Shown in pieces: positions 45,771 to 57,674 of a stretch of 64,000 nt of DNA (positions within the stretch are counted from its first letter, which is position 1; the number at the start of each line of letters is the position of its first letter). The translations under genes were made by a program, and so were the position numbers. The notes below the pieces were generated by a model. It searched no databases and was not told the origin of the DNA. It saw only the letters and a list, made by a program, of their open reading frames with translations. Origin of the DNA: Dryococelus australis (lineage: Eukaryota; Arthropoda; Insecta; Phasmatodea; Phasmatidae); NCBI GenBank assembly GCA_029891345.1, contig CM056997.1:215861212-215925211 (forward strand). The letters are read 5' to 3'.

Positions 45771-46685
45771 CTAGTATTGCCATTTTTAATTTTAAGCGGT
45801 GACGTACCAATCAAAATTCACAAGCCATTGCAGGAAGTTGTGAGCTTTACACGACTGCTCGTTTCATTTAAATCGGATAATTTGTAGTGCACGAAAAAGT
45901 GCATAGAAAAAGAGCGTTTTCATGAAATTGGCGAAGTCAGAAACGTATATATGCGGGTTAAATGCAGCTCAAATGTATCTGGCTGTAGTAGAATGTACTA
46001 TTCCTTTATTTCCTTCGCAAACATCGACAGTGTCTTCATTCCCATAACCAAAAGGCGCCCTTAAGTATGAGGAAATTTTTAAACCTCATGTCATTCGTTA
46101 CCTATTTATAAAGATATTTATTGCATATCTTCTGTTAAAAGGATATAGTACGCGCGTGTTCCAGGCCAAATATGAAGAGGGCGATACATGAGACTCGTCG
46201 CTTCTAAGCACAATGCATGCCGTCTCCCCGTAGTTTCGCTGTAGTTTGAAGATTAGACCAGTAACAGTTGTATTTTGTTACAAGCAATGCAAGACCACAG
46301 CAGGTCTAACTATGAACGCATTGGTTTACTTTTCCCTATGCCTTACAGACTCTGCACAGGTCAGCAGTAAACATGTGATTTGTTCTCTATAAATGCACGT
46401 AATATGCTGAAAGTAAACTCATACATTAGTATATACTTTGTCCACGCCTCCTTTGTGCAAAAATCGTATTTTTACAACGATTATTTACCCAGAAAGACGT
46501 AAACGCGTAAACGTAAACAAGTTTTATATAGAAAATCAGTTGGTACAGTATCCTATTAATGAAGACGCATTTGAGTCATGAGTTTATCTAAGATTCATGT
46601 GTTAAATGTCAAAAAGAGACACTTGGCGTGAATCTTTCAATGACATATGTTCAAAAAATTTACATACATATGTAATATATTTGAA
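45771..46685. other. no gene seen
   Basis: AT-rich spacer; nothing was recognised. Confidence 0.5.
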
Positions 46686-47035
46686 CTTTGCTTTCAGCTA
46701 CAATATGCTCTAAACATTTCGCAGCAGATGCATTTGAGAAAAAAATGCTGCACATTTTGCTGAAGTATTCACCCAAAAATTACCGCAAACTTAAAAAGGA
46801 CTCTCTCTCCCCACACAGAATTGACCTGGTAAAACCCTGCATTCATCAACACAAGAAACGAAAAAGAGAGAAGATAGATTAAAGCAGCGAGCCAAGAGAA
46901 ATCTTATCCAAGAACTTCTCAGATCACTGCAAAACCAGAACGATGAAGAGACTGAAAACACAAATAAGAAAATCAATAATGAAGCAGCTACCAGAACACA
47001 AATCATGTTAGTTATTCTATACGTCAATAATAGTA
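46686..47035 (+). pseudogene. THAP zinc-finger fragment (C-terminal half) with coiled tail
   Basis: After a splice-acceptor-like tgctttcag at about 46,688 the frame gives ATICSKHFAADAF, the C-x2-H half of the C2CH THAP zinc finger, then LKYSPKNYRKLKKDSLSP, which occupies the place of the domain's C-terminal AVPTIF-type box. A basic tail (HKKRKREK) follows. The frame stops at about 46,880, but sense continues in another frame with KQRAKRNLIQELLRSLQNQN, Gln/Asn/Glu-rich and helix-like. THAP domains bind DNA in host regulators and in P- and Kolobok-type transposases. The N-terminal C-x-C half is not nearby. Exon of a spliced gene, or a transposase relic. Confidence 0.55.
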
Positions 47036-48180
47036 CTAAAAAGTGAGTTTGACTTGCAATGAAGCAATGAGTATGTTATCAAACCTATAGTTGTATTAAT
47101 TTCTTGGTTTTTTTTTCATCGGTCGATGGATATTTGGTTTCATCTCGTCACATCCATACTACTTGCAGTTGGATATTCATTACGCCAATGCTTTGGTTAA
47201 TTTACTTGATACGCAATTAAAATAAATATCTACTTATCCTGTATGGTTCTTGAACTGCCATGCATGTACTATTTATATATAAATAGTCTCGCTAAATATA
47301 TATTTTTGTTATGCAAATATACATATTTTAGTCATGATGATCGATAACGTGTGTGCTCAACTCTCCCAATGTAAGACTAACCTATCATGAGTGATACCAT
47401 TTTCTAAGGTTTCTCAATGTTAAGCTGTATAGGTAACAATAAAAAAATGGAGTTCTTCGGAAGTTTGCGAAAATTTGTCAGTCATTCAGAAACAGTCTTC
47501 CTAGAATAAATAAAAATATGAAAATGTTTTGGGTTATGATAGGATATGTTTGGTAAAGCATTGACTTGCATGATGTAAAGTTGTTGTGTGTTACATAATG
47601 AGTACCTAGCATGTGTGTTATCAGACTATATTAAATTAGCATGCCTTTAACTTAATGATAGATGAAAAGAACGTTAATATTCAAGAATTATTTAATGTTT
47701 AATGTTTATGATGAGTGGGTTAGAGAAATATCACACATAGTAATTAATATACGCGTATTTACCTCGCTGGGATATGAAACAAAGAATATGTTAGTATAAC
47801 TATACATGCCTGCATTTAGGTTGTTGTACTGACTAAATCAGTATATATGCTTGAGTTTAATGCTTTCGCAGAAGATAAATAAAGTTACATGTAAACAAAA
47901 CTTAAGCTTCCTGTGAGATGAAAGAAGGTTTAGTTGTGTAAATACTTGTTATGCAGATAAGATCTAAGTATCCTAGAAGGATCGTAACAACTGTTAAAAA
48001 GAGCAGATTTTAACAAACATTCTTTGATCATGAGTTTTTATGTAATAAACATGTTTTGATTGCTATATGTAGTATGGGAAAGCACGATTTGAGTGCGATG
48101 AGTGTTTTATTTGGATCTCAATTTTGTTTTAATTGATATTATATAGTAAAATAGATAAACGGAATCTTGGTGTGACTTTT
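47036..48180. other. no gene seen, AT-rich
   Basis: AT-rich; nothing was recognised. Confidence 0.5.
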
Positions 48181-49015
48181 TTTGTATGTAATTATACTTT
48201 AGAATAAGTATGTGTGATAATCTGTATTGGAAGACAGATGATGGAGATTTGTAAATTAGTGTTGTATGGTATTTTTTTATTTATTTGTTAAGTATTTAGT
48301 TTTGTTTGTGATGATTGATGTTAGGGGTTTTGTAAGTTGGGTGTTAGATTGATAGTAACGTAGTTTGAAGTGGTTTCATAATATGATCGTGAATGTTTAT
48401 GTATGTTTTGCTCATTTGATTTGTATGTAGTGTTGATGTTGTTGTCAAGTTTTTAGTTTTACTCGTAAAGTTTGATGGCATGGAGTTTTGTGGTTGTGTG
48501 GTATGATATGTGCAAATTATTTGTGTGTGTATTTTGGAGTAGAATTTGTTTGTTTTGGGTGAATTTTGAGTTGATATAGTTTAATTTGGTTCATAAGGGG
48601 CAATTCATGGATGGAACGGGTTTGCCAATTGGAATATGTTAGGTTTTGTGTGTGTATTATGAAATGGTGCCTGTAGCTCTGGTATATGTGTAATTATGAG
48701 TTAGTCTGCTTATAAAAGGGTTTAGGTGGGCTTGACTCTGTAGTCTTGTTTGTTAGGTTTGATGTGTGTGTGTTTTATTAATTTGATGACTGTAGCTTTG
48801 GGCAGTGGGAAAATACGAGTTAGTATGATTATAAAAGGGCGTTATGTGTGTTTGACCTTGTGGCCTTATTTGTTGTTGGGTTTGATGTGTATATGTGTTT
48901 TGCTATTACATGATAAAATGTTTTATCAGAGTAATTCATTGAAATATTCTGTCTGGTTGTTGGTAGATGTTGAAAACACATACACGATTGTTTTTTCGTG
49001 TTAGGGTATGCTGAA
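48181..49015 (+). repeat. TG-rich tract with a two-copy ~126-bp repeat
   Basis: The plus strand is T and G rich. At about 48,694 and 48,820 the blocks gttagtctgcttataaaagg and gttagtatgattataaaagg start related units, each continuing with a ttgac..tgt..tcttgtttgtt part and ggtttgatgtgt. An open frame at 48,750-49,004 is low-complexity and not taken as a gene. Confidence 0.5.
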
Positions 49016-49558
49016 TTGATAGGAATAAAGCAGAGACTGACTTTGCTTGAAAGTATCCTACGGGCAATATGTTTACAGTAAGGTTTTAGTTTTGAGCTGT
49101 CGTTCCTCAGGAGCGGACGTATGTCTCTCTACATATAATGTGCATACTTGATAAGTGTGTATATTGAATGGATGGTAGCATAGTGTAAGTGTAATACATT
49201 CCACACCTAATAACAATAAAAAATAATACTAATTTCAAATTGTTAAACAAATGAAAAATTATATGACAGTTGAAATTTGGTTGTTTTGCTGAGAGGGTAT
49301 ATTACTTTGGTGAATGTTCAGTTCTTAATTATTCCTGTGTGTATGCGCATACCTAGCAAATATTCATTGCATGTTTATGCAATTATGGGTTTTCACGACC
49401 ATGTGAATTACACCATTACATCATATAACTGCTTTCCCCTCCGCCATTATCGACCTTCGACAGTTGACATCGAACATACAAAACGTTAGTTGAGCAATAG
49501 ACACAGATCAGGTAATATGATAGACAGTGATCGTAAATGAATGCTTATGATTGCATCT
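49016..49558. other. no gene seen
   Basis: AT-rich spacer; nothing was recognised. Confidence 0.5.
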
Positions 49559-49920
49559 CCCAGAATTTTTTAAAACTCTTGAGTGAATCCCCTGGCAGTC
49601 GATCTCGGTAATCCAAAAAATAACATTACATTAATTATTATAAGCAGGAATACAAATCAACACTAAATCTATGTTAAATTCGTATATAAAATAATTTTAG
49701 GTGTTCTGACCGAGACTCGAACTCGATAATCCAAAATTATCGATACATTAAGTAAGTCTAGCACCTACCCACGTCACAAATAAAATTTGATTGAAGTCGG
49801 AAATGAAATATTCTACGTGCCCTGACCGAGGATCGAACTCCAAAATCGTAAATTATAATTACATTACCCTAGTACCTAGTCAAATCACAAATAATATTTG
49901 GTTAAAATCGGAAATGGAAA
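49559..49920 (-). repeat. tandem tRNA-like repeats (~120 bp)
   Basis: On minus, three T-arm/B-box-like blocks (gagttcgatcctcggtcagg, gagttcgagtctcggtcaga and a weaker cgagatcgactgcc) lie about 120 bp apart. The better two are each preceded by a gtgacgtgggtaggtgctag-like A-box region (diverged to gtgatttgactaggtactag in one). They look like tandem SINE or tRNA-pseudogene heads. Confidence 0.45.
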
Positions 49921-50020
49921 AATATTACATTGGTAAATATGTCCTTGATGAGTATGTACTTGGCGAGTTTATGACTAACTATGTTTATAAAAAGGCTTAA
50001 ACGCATAAATTACCTTGCCA

Positions 50021-50178
50021 GAAAGGTTTTAGGGCTTAAATGCTATTACCGCCATAATGGATATCGGGTATGTTGTCAATGTTATGAAATTGATTCCTAT
50101 AGAAACAACTGTTCGGAAATTATGTCTATATTTATAAAAGGGCTTAACTCAAAATTGATCTTGCTAGAAAGACCTTAG
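50021..50178 (+). repeat. left flanking direct repeat
   Basis: Shares ttagggcttaaatg, taatggatatcggg, gttatgaaattgattcctat and tttataaaagggcttaactc with 51,541-51,700 in the same order and orientation. Confidence 0.65.
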
Positions 50179-50566
50179 GATTTAAATGACTTGTTGAAAG
50201 GTCAACGATGTGTTCGATGCGATCTCAATGTAATCGATTCATCGAACTTGCGCGCTTCCTATCAGTCGATGGCGGCAGCAAGAGATATCAGCGCTCCTGG
50301 CGGTTAACTCTACAACTAGGCTGATGGCCTATGATGACGACAGAGTGCGGTCTAACAAGCAAGTGTAAACAGGTGGTGCATGTGGTGGCGGTAGATGGAC
50401 GGCCTTGGTGGTGTGTGGTGATGTCAGGTCTATCAATTTATTGTGGTGCAGCCTTAGGATATAATGCTGTTTGTGGTGCTGGCTTAGTATGTGGCTCTGT
50501 TTGTGGTGCGAATGTGGTGCTAATTATGTATAATGTGGGTTGGTATGCGGAGCAATAAGTGGGGCT
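50179..50566. other. GT-rich unique sequence
   Basis: Contains tgtggtgc-type short repeats (about 50,370-50,520) that lead into the minisatellite. An open frame at 50,331-50,558 (Val/Gly/Cys-rich) follows the repeat and is not taken as a gene. Confidence 0.45.
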
Positions 50567-51500
50567 AGGTTAATCATATGGAACTACATACGTCCCCCAT
50601 CCACATGTCATTCTAAAAGTGAAATAGAACCCCTACCACTGCATGTAGAGCCACTGTGGAATTGATTGTGGAGCTATTGTGGAGCAAGGCGAATTACAAC
50701 ACCCCCCTCCTCCCCAGGTTAATCTTATGGGACTATGTTTATCCCCCATCCACATGTCATTCTAGAAGTTAATTAGAACCCCTACTACTGTATGTGGAGC
50801 CATTGGTGAGCTGAATGTGGAGCGATTGTGGAGCAATGTGAATTAGAACACCCCGCCCCTTCACAGGTTAATCTTACGGGACTATGTTTATCCCCCATTC
50901 ACATGTCAATCTAAAATTGAAGTAGAACCCCTACCTCTGTATGTGGAGCCATTGTGGAGGAGATTGTGGAGCGATTGTGGAGCAATGCGAATTATAATGC
51001 TCCCTTCCTTCCCAGTTTAATCTTATGGGACTATGTCCATCCCCATCCATATGTCATTCTAGAAGTGAATTAGAATGCCCTACTTCTTCCCATGTTAATC
51101 TTATGGGACTGCGATTGAGTTAAGAAGCGATTGTGAAGCTCATTGCGGAACGTGCGGAGCTAAATGTGGAGCTAATTGCGGTGCTAGGTGTAGACCAATT
51201 ACACCACAGGATTATCTCAATTGCTTAGCTAAGTGATGAACCATTGAGGAACAAGGTTAATGCCAGTTGAAGTTCAAATCCTCCCCAGTTTAATCAGTTT
51301 AATCTGCGGAGCAGATTGTGGAACTGTCTATGGAGCTAAATGCGGAGCTTAATACGGAGCTAACTGCGGAGCTGTCTGCGGAGTTAAGTGCGGAGCTAAC
51401 TTAGAATCAGATTGTAGAGCTATCTGCGGAGCTAAATGCTTAGCTAACTATGGAGCTGTCTGCAGAACTAACTGAGGAGCAGATTGCGGAGTTAAATGAA
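50567..51500 (+). repeat. 149-bp minisatellite plus gcggagcta short repeats
   Basis: Units start with aggttaatcttatgggacta variants at 50,567, 50,716, 50,865 and 51,014, exactly 149 bp apart. A shortened unit starts at 51,092. Each carries a ccccatccacatgtcattct part and a gagcgattgtggagcaatg part. From about 51,120 to 51,490 the second part alone is amplified as irregular 10-20-bp repeats of gcggagctaa type. Confidence 0.85.
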
Positions 51501-51540
51501 GTGAAAATCCCCCCACGTTAATTTTATGGGTCTACGATTG

Positions 51541-51700
51541 AAAGGTATTCGGGCCTAAATGACCTTACCACTGTGATGGATATCGGATACAGTGTTTATG
51601 TTATAAATTTGATCCTTATTGCATCAACGGTTCTGAAATTATGAGTACATTTATAAAAAGGGCTTAACTCAACAATGACCTCGTCAAAAAGGGCTTAAGT
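51541..51700 (+). repeat. right flanking direct repeat
   Basis: Direct repeat of 50,021-50,178, placed after the minisatellite, so the array lies between two copies of the same sequence. Confidence 0.65.
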
Positions 51701-52640
51701 CAATAAATGCCTTATTTTAACGTAGGCGATGCGTGTATTTAATTTAAACCCATTACTTTTTTTTTAAATTATGATAAGCCCAACCCCAGAAATGACCAAA
51801 CCTAGCCTCACTTTTAGACGATTGTGGATAAGGGCGATGCAGCAAAAGTCCTAGCCAAATTCCTTATACCGAGCTCGCCTCTGACACTCTCTCCCCAGGT
51901 TAAACCTTATGGCACTACGCATACCTATGTCGATAAGGGCAAAGGTGAAGTGGACTCCTACACCCCTACTACTAAATTATGTTAATTTTCACGCAACTTA
52001 TGTGGGTAGTTTTACTTTACTTTCAACTGCATTTTATCTCTTACGCAATGTAACTTCACACTGACAAAGTATGCATGACATTTTTTTTTTTTTTCAGTTT
52101 TCTTTTACCACTACATTAGGTTATTTTACACATTACATGTATGTGTATTTTTACTATTCTTGTTACTGCTTTTTATATCTGATAATTTTACACTGGGCGA
52201 TGTGTTTTACAATATATCATAGGATAACGCGCAGACTACGAACAATAACTTTTTATTTTCGTTTAGACACACGGAAATTGCCTGTAAGTTGCGGTTTGTG
52301 TGGTTGTGTAAAATTGCTGTGTCATTCTAACTAATTCTATTTCAACATTAAACTCTATTTTCGAAACCCATGTTACCGAAATTCTTCTTTCGTATTTACG
52401 CATACACGTTGTGAATTATATTAGAGCTAAACAACAAAATATTTAGTATACACTTTTTCCAATTTGGAAGTAAAATTTGATTGGACGGCAGACGATAATA
52501 TCTGTTTCGTTGTCGATTGTAGCAGTGATAGTTTTGTAGTGGTTACTATTACGGCTATGGTTCTGGTTACGTCAATTGTGGTATGGCGTTTATTTGTAGT
52601 TGCAATGTTTGTCAGTTTGTCATTGGTCCATGTGGTTACG
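51701..52640. other. no gene seen
   Basis: AT-rich. One block at about 51,891 (ccccaggttaaaccttatgg) is a further diverged start of the 149-bp unit. Confidence 0.5.
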
Positions 52641-52800
52641 GTTCATACAGAGAGTGCTGCTGCACTATGAACGCACGCCGCGGCACTGCTGGGCTGCTAC
52701 GCGCGTGACGTCATAGGCTGCCTGCGCAGTAGCGAGCCAGTTTTCTACCGGCCGGACAGTTCCACCTCCCCACTATTCCCACCCCGGGTACGCCATATTC
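52640..52800. promoter_or_regulatory. CpG-rich patch with CRE-like site
   Basis: A local CpG-rich stretch in AT-rich flanks with gcgcgtgacgtcataggctg (a palindromic CRE-type TGACGTCA core) and ccggccgg. Such patches can be promoters, but no transcript start or downstream exon is recognised. Tentative. Confidence 0.25.
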
Positions 52801-53209
52801 AAATAACGTCCACACCATTCCGTTTCTCTGTTGTCAAATACTCTGTAACAATATGTTTACCCGTCCGCGCCCACTGAACAGAGTTGTGTATATTACGCAC
52901 TGGAAGGTTATATTTGACGTGTATTGTACACTGCAAGAATCGGTTCCAAATGATATTTCCTGTGGGTAACTTTATGTTTATAATTATATTTTTGTTATAT
53001 AATTTAATTATAACCAACTATACCTGATTGTTTAAGGTATTTATTCAGTCCCGTTTATACCGCACGCGTCGTGTATAACAAATGAAATAGCTTAATTACG
53101 CTTGCTCGCGCAGCCTTTGTGTGTATTTCAATTGCGAGCACAGATAGGCGCGACCCGTTGCAGCAGAAAAGCAGCGTTGGGAAAAGCACTTGGCAAATTT
53201 GGAAGTTTC
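52801..53209. other. no gene seen
   Basis: AT-rich, then mixed; nothing was recognised. Confidence 0.5.
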
Positions 53210-53462
53210 ACCTGTTCGTGTACCGAGCGAGGTGGCGCAGTGGTAGCTCACTGGCCTCGCATTCTGGAAGACCCGGGGTTCGATTTTCGGTTCGGCCATC
53301 CTGATCTGTTTTCCATGGTTTTCCGAAATCACTCCAGGCGAATGCTGGGATGGGTCCCTAACAAAGGCCATGGCCGATTCCCTGTGCAACTTGCACGGCC
53401 TCTAATGACCTCGCTGTCGAGGAGACGTTAAGCCCAACTACCTACCTACCTGTTCGTGTACC
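53210..53462 (+). mobile_element. tRNA-derived SINE, family S2, with perfect 15-bp TSD
   Basis: The insertion body is 53,225-53,447. It starts gagcgaggtggcgcagtggt (A-box), has a B-box ggggttcgattttcgg, an insect SINE body with atggttttccgaaatcactc and taatgacctcgctgtcgagg, and a tacctacctacct tail. Target duplications acctgttcgtgtacc flank it exactly at 53,210-53,224 and 53,448-53,462. The 15-bp match without error marks a recent LINE-mediated insertion. The same body type is common in insect genomes. Confidence 0.9.
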
Positions 53463-53499
53463 CGTATGGTGGCCGACAAGCGGCGCCAAGTACTAGGCC

Positions 53500-54270
53500 G
53501 ACAACCACGAGTAACAAGGCGGGTTTAGGCAAGCTCCTCGTGCTGCTTTTGGCAGCGAATCGATGTCAACTACGCATGAAGATGTCTTTCCTGCCGTGGA
53601 AGGGATGACCCGCGAGGAGCTTTTCCACTGACTCGTGTTCGGCGAACATGACGTCACGGGTGGGATGCGTGCAGGACAGCGGGCTGTGGAAAAGACTTGC
53701 GGGCTTTCCACTGGTGCGTATCTGCACGCACAAAGTGACGTCACGTGCTCGTGGGTCCCCCGAGACGACGTCCGCCTTCTCACAATCAGCCTTTTCCACT
53801 GCAGGTTAGACTAGGCACAATCCGCTTGCTCGCAATGGCCCGCTCATGCTCGTGGTGGAGGAGAATCGGAATCTCCAGTGTGCGTGTCTCCCAGCCGAGC
53901 AGCACTACAATGCATGTGTGTATCCTGGTCAGTACTGTTGGGTAGAAGGCCCGGCCCGTCTTGGAAACGTGCCACACTGTGCGTCTCTTCCCACTACGAA
54001 CAAGGGCTTTTCCGTCGGCATCTTTCGTCTATACGCACAGCTACCTGGAGGATCGTCTCTAGACGGATCGATTTTTCCACAGCCTGCTGTCCTGCACGCA
54101 TCCCACCCGTGACGTCAAGTGGAAAGGCCCCTTTATTTGCTGTGCGTTGGGCGTGTGCGCGGGGATTCGTCTAGATGCGATCCTCCAGGTAGCTGTGCAT
54201 ATACCTGAAAGAATCCGTCCGAAAAACCCTTGTTCGGGGTGGGATGAGACGCAGAGTGGAAACAGCGCCC
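53500..54270. repeat. GC-rich fold-back element with nested inverted repeats
   Basis: Arm pair 1: 53,972-54,066 against the reverse complement of 54,168-54,259, sharing cacagctacctggaggatcg and gaacaaggg with about 80% identity by eye. Arm pair 2: 53,650-53,694 against the reverse complement of 54,070-54,116, sharing gggtgggatgcgtgcaggac. The motif ttttccac or its complement occurs at least seven times. Open frames on both strands come from high GC and carry no motif. Confidence 0.6.
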
Positions 54271-55560
54271 GCATAAGAAGGGCTTGGCCTTCCCTTCGAC
54301 AGCGGAACGCTACATCTGCTTGCCATTGCTGTAGACTTCTCACGTCGCATTCTGGCTCCCAAAATTTTCTATGAAATATGGCAAAACTGTTTTCCCTTAT
54401 TGCTGTTGTTTCCCAAACAAACGAATTCGGCGAGGATAATTCGGAATATTGTAAGTCACTCAATTTCAACAACTTTATAAACTGCCTGACAGTTAACTTA
54501 AACAATCCTTAGGCCCTTTCACATGATTAAAGTTCACTTCAAATGTTCTTCAAAATTATTGAATTCTATTTATTGAATACTGTATGACTTTACTTGAACG
54601 TCATAATCACGGCCATTTTGTCTTTCAAGATATTGGATAACTCTTAATTCCTCCAACGTTTTTCTTTACTACTTATCATACAAAGTAAATATATCATGTT
54701 AGAAAAAGTTTGTATTGATTTCGACAAGTTATTTTTGTGTAGTGCATGGTTTATAGTGGCTTGAAAACAAAAATTCTGAACATACAGGTATTTTTTAACT
54801 GAAATATAAAAAAAAAAAGTTTAAGTTTTAACTTTAATATTATTGAATACATCTTCGTGTGTGAAAAGCTTCTCAAAACTCTGAAATATTCTATTCGATT
54901 CTATTCAAGTCAATAAATTGAACTGCATTAGTATTCAATAATTTGAATTCAGCAGATTGAATTTTTAATACACTCGATAGCGTTAAATGGCCTTTAGAGC
55001 TTTAATAATATATTGAAGTTTCATGATTTTTAAAAATTTTATTACACGCGAATAGCTGTGGAAAAATGCAGATTCTTAGGCTTCCGTTAAATAGCCTAGA
55101 GAAGAAATATAATTTTACTTAAACACTTTTGATGATAGGTATAAGTTGTCATCAAGTATTGCAAATATTTTGGAGCTTCATGCGTGTTGGTAAAAGCTTT
55201 AGAATTATATAGAGAACAGTTTGTCCTCGTAACATCCCTTAGACGGAAATAGTAATGTTGTATCTTATACGGATAATTTGTGAGTATGCATTTTCGCAAA
55301 ACGTATATTGAGTGTTACAAACTAACTTGATTGCCAAAGTTGGAGCTACATAATTGAGACAGAGCTTCTGAGTTGTAGTAGCTAACGACGGTAAACCACC
55401 TTAGGCAACGTACGTGCACATGAAACGTTTAAGGCGTTTTAATTTTTCGGCATTTTTTTTAGACAATTACGTCAAGTTTCAGCTACTATAACAACATAAG
55501 CTGCTGAAACGCCAGCACATACTTCTACCTCCTGATCCATGTCGACTGACTAGGACCGCC
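54271..55560. other. no gene seen, AT-rich
   Basis: AT-rich spacer; nothing was recognised. Confidence 0.5.
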
Positions 55561-57660
55561 GCCAAGTCTAATCACTGCCGAAGCTCAGAGTGGGGGTAGC
55601 CCGGTCACAACCCAGGCTGTTCTCATTTGTAATTCAGGAGAAAGGAGAAGCTAACCTCTCCCCCTCCCACACCCGTCAAAATATTTCAGGCGTATGCTAT
55701 TTGTTGGTAAGGGAAGCCGAGTACTCCCAGCAAACCCTGGTTCCCAATGCTGATTTCCCCTCACTCCCCTGCTTGCCCAGGTTCGTGGGAGGAGACAACA
55801 GTGATGGTGTTACCTGTTTTTGTCCCTTCAATTACGTCAATTTAGAAAAAAGAAGGTTAAGTTATAGACTGGATGAGAGTTTGTAAGACTCCCGGCCAGT
55901 CTTTCCTTGTAAAAGCGGAAGCTAAGCCTAAATATCCCCTGAATTTAATCGCGAAGTGTCTGGGTAAAGGCGTTGCCTGCAGTCAAGTGAGGTGAGGTGA
56001 TTGTGTAATGAACTGTGAGAATATACTAAATATTCTAAAATTAGTTGTTCTGTTAAATTAATTTGTATTTCAATCAATCAGTCTCAATTCCCTGAGGCGC
56101 TGTAAGTACCCGAGTCCTAAGACATCCTGGAAACGTACGGTGGCAGCACATGTATATTATAATATAAGTAAAGTAAGAAGTTTTAGTTTATGGCTACACT
56201 AATTAAGTTTTATTACTGTAAAAGTTGGAATAGGAGGCGGTATTTGCAAGTTACGAGTGTTTCACGTAAGAAAGGAGACAGTGCTGCCATCTCTGGGTGG
56301 AGAAATAAAGACCCCGCCCCCGGGAAGAGTGCAGCCAATCAAGAGAGGCCCTTCTAGAAGTGTCATTTTCGAAGCAGAAAAGTTGTTTTTAGGCTTAGTC
56401 ATGCGCGTTAAAGGGCGTTATTATGTTGTAATTGTGTTATAAATAGCCTACTGCAATTAATTATTAACTTGGATGAGTGGTTTACGCCTAGGGAACGAAA
56501 TTAGTACATCTGAACGGGGCGGTGAGTGTAGGCAGACTGAGCAGTGAAGTTTTTTTCTAAACTACCTTATTCTAAGTGTTATGTGAAGTTAAGGCCCGAA
56601 CGTAGGATGGGATGTTATTGTGTCTCAGGGCTAACCCCTCACGCCTACTAGGAATAATCATGCAAGGTGACATGCATCGTGGCAAAGAGGGATTGGGCAG
56701 CCATGGCCTGCACTTTGGGGCCATGACTACCTCCCTAAGTGTACTTAGAGCTATTACAAGGGAAAAACCGCCAAGAGAGACGTAAAAACCCTTGCGACAG
56801 AGAAGTAAAAATTCCAAAATTATTGCATGCATTAAATTTAATTAAATAGAACGCTACATGGGGATAGGGTGTATGGAAAACATGCTCTTAGTTAATAGGG
56901 TTAGAAATACTAGTAGAGAAGGGGCGGGAGCTTTGTTTATTTTGACTTGATGGCGGCAGTAACCAGAGAGGTGTTTGGGGGCCTCTCTGGTGAGAGAAGT
57001 GACGCTATTGGGCATCTTTCCCCCCGATCTCTTCCATTAACCTGAAAACTAAATGAGAGTAAGTGAGCTGCCAGTAAGTGCCAGCAGGGCTGGCTCTTAC
57101 TAGAACATTAAAAGACGGTAAGGACCTCTGGATGAAAAGACACATTAAGCTAGCCTAATTGACCTAAAATAATATCCTAAATATAGCCTATAGTAGCACA
57201 TGTCCTCGGGGACATATGCATCTAAAATAATGCTGTGTTACCTCACAGCAGCCAATCTCTGTAGCCATAGGCTGTAACAGAGCATATGTACGGCTGTATG
57301 CTGTAAGTGCACAAGGCTTCGCTAAGTAGGGAGAGGGGGAGAAATACGGGGGGGGGGAGGTGTTCTCTCACCAATGGAAGCATCGAACCACACGACGCTA
57401 CAAACCTCTACCTCACGGCAGAGGCTGCCTTGGATCACCTGCAGCGCAGGGCCAAGCATATTAGCAACTGGCTGGGATGAGAGGTTAGTATAGCTTTACC
57501 ATTAACATAATAATTACTCTAAATTTTGATTAATAGAATTAAATATAATGAAACTAATTATATAGCACGCCCTGATGTATCCCTTCAGGATTTATCAGGT
57601 TAGTCTACAGTAGTAGACTTAGGAGGCTACGCAGGCGTTATTATGCTTGGCATGGCGGTG
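55561..57660. other. mixed-composition region, unassigned
   Basis: GC-richer patches (55,590-55,900; 56,580-56,800; 57,300-57,480) alternate with AT-rich sequence. They include a G-run near 57,350. Frames such as 55,590-55,886 have no recognisable domain. The last part, nearest 57,660, may include the 3' untranslated region of the minus-strand jockey-like element. The rest may be decayed retrotransposon UTR, but I cannot show it. Confidence 0.35.
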
Positions 57661-57674
57661 TCCTACACGCAGGG

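Noticed and set aside
50331-50558. Val/Gly/Cys-rich 75-codon frame
   Set aside because: It follows tgtggtgc-type short repeats beside the minisatellite.
53493-54505. Multiple frames of 61-148 codons on both strands
   Set aside because: Explained by the fold-back repeat and high GC; the frames are mirror images of inverted arms, not genes.
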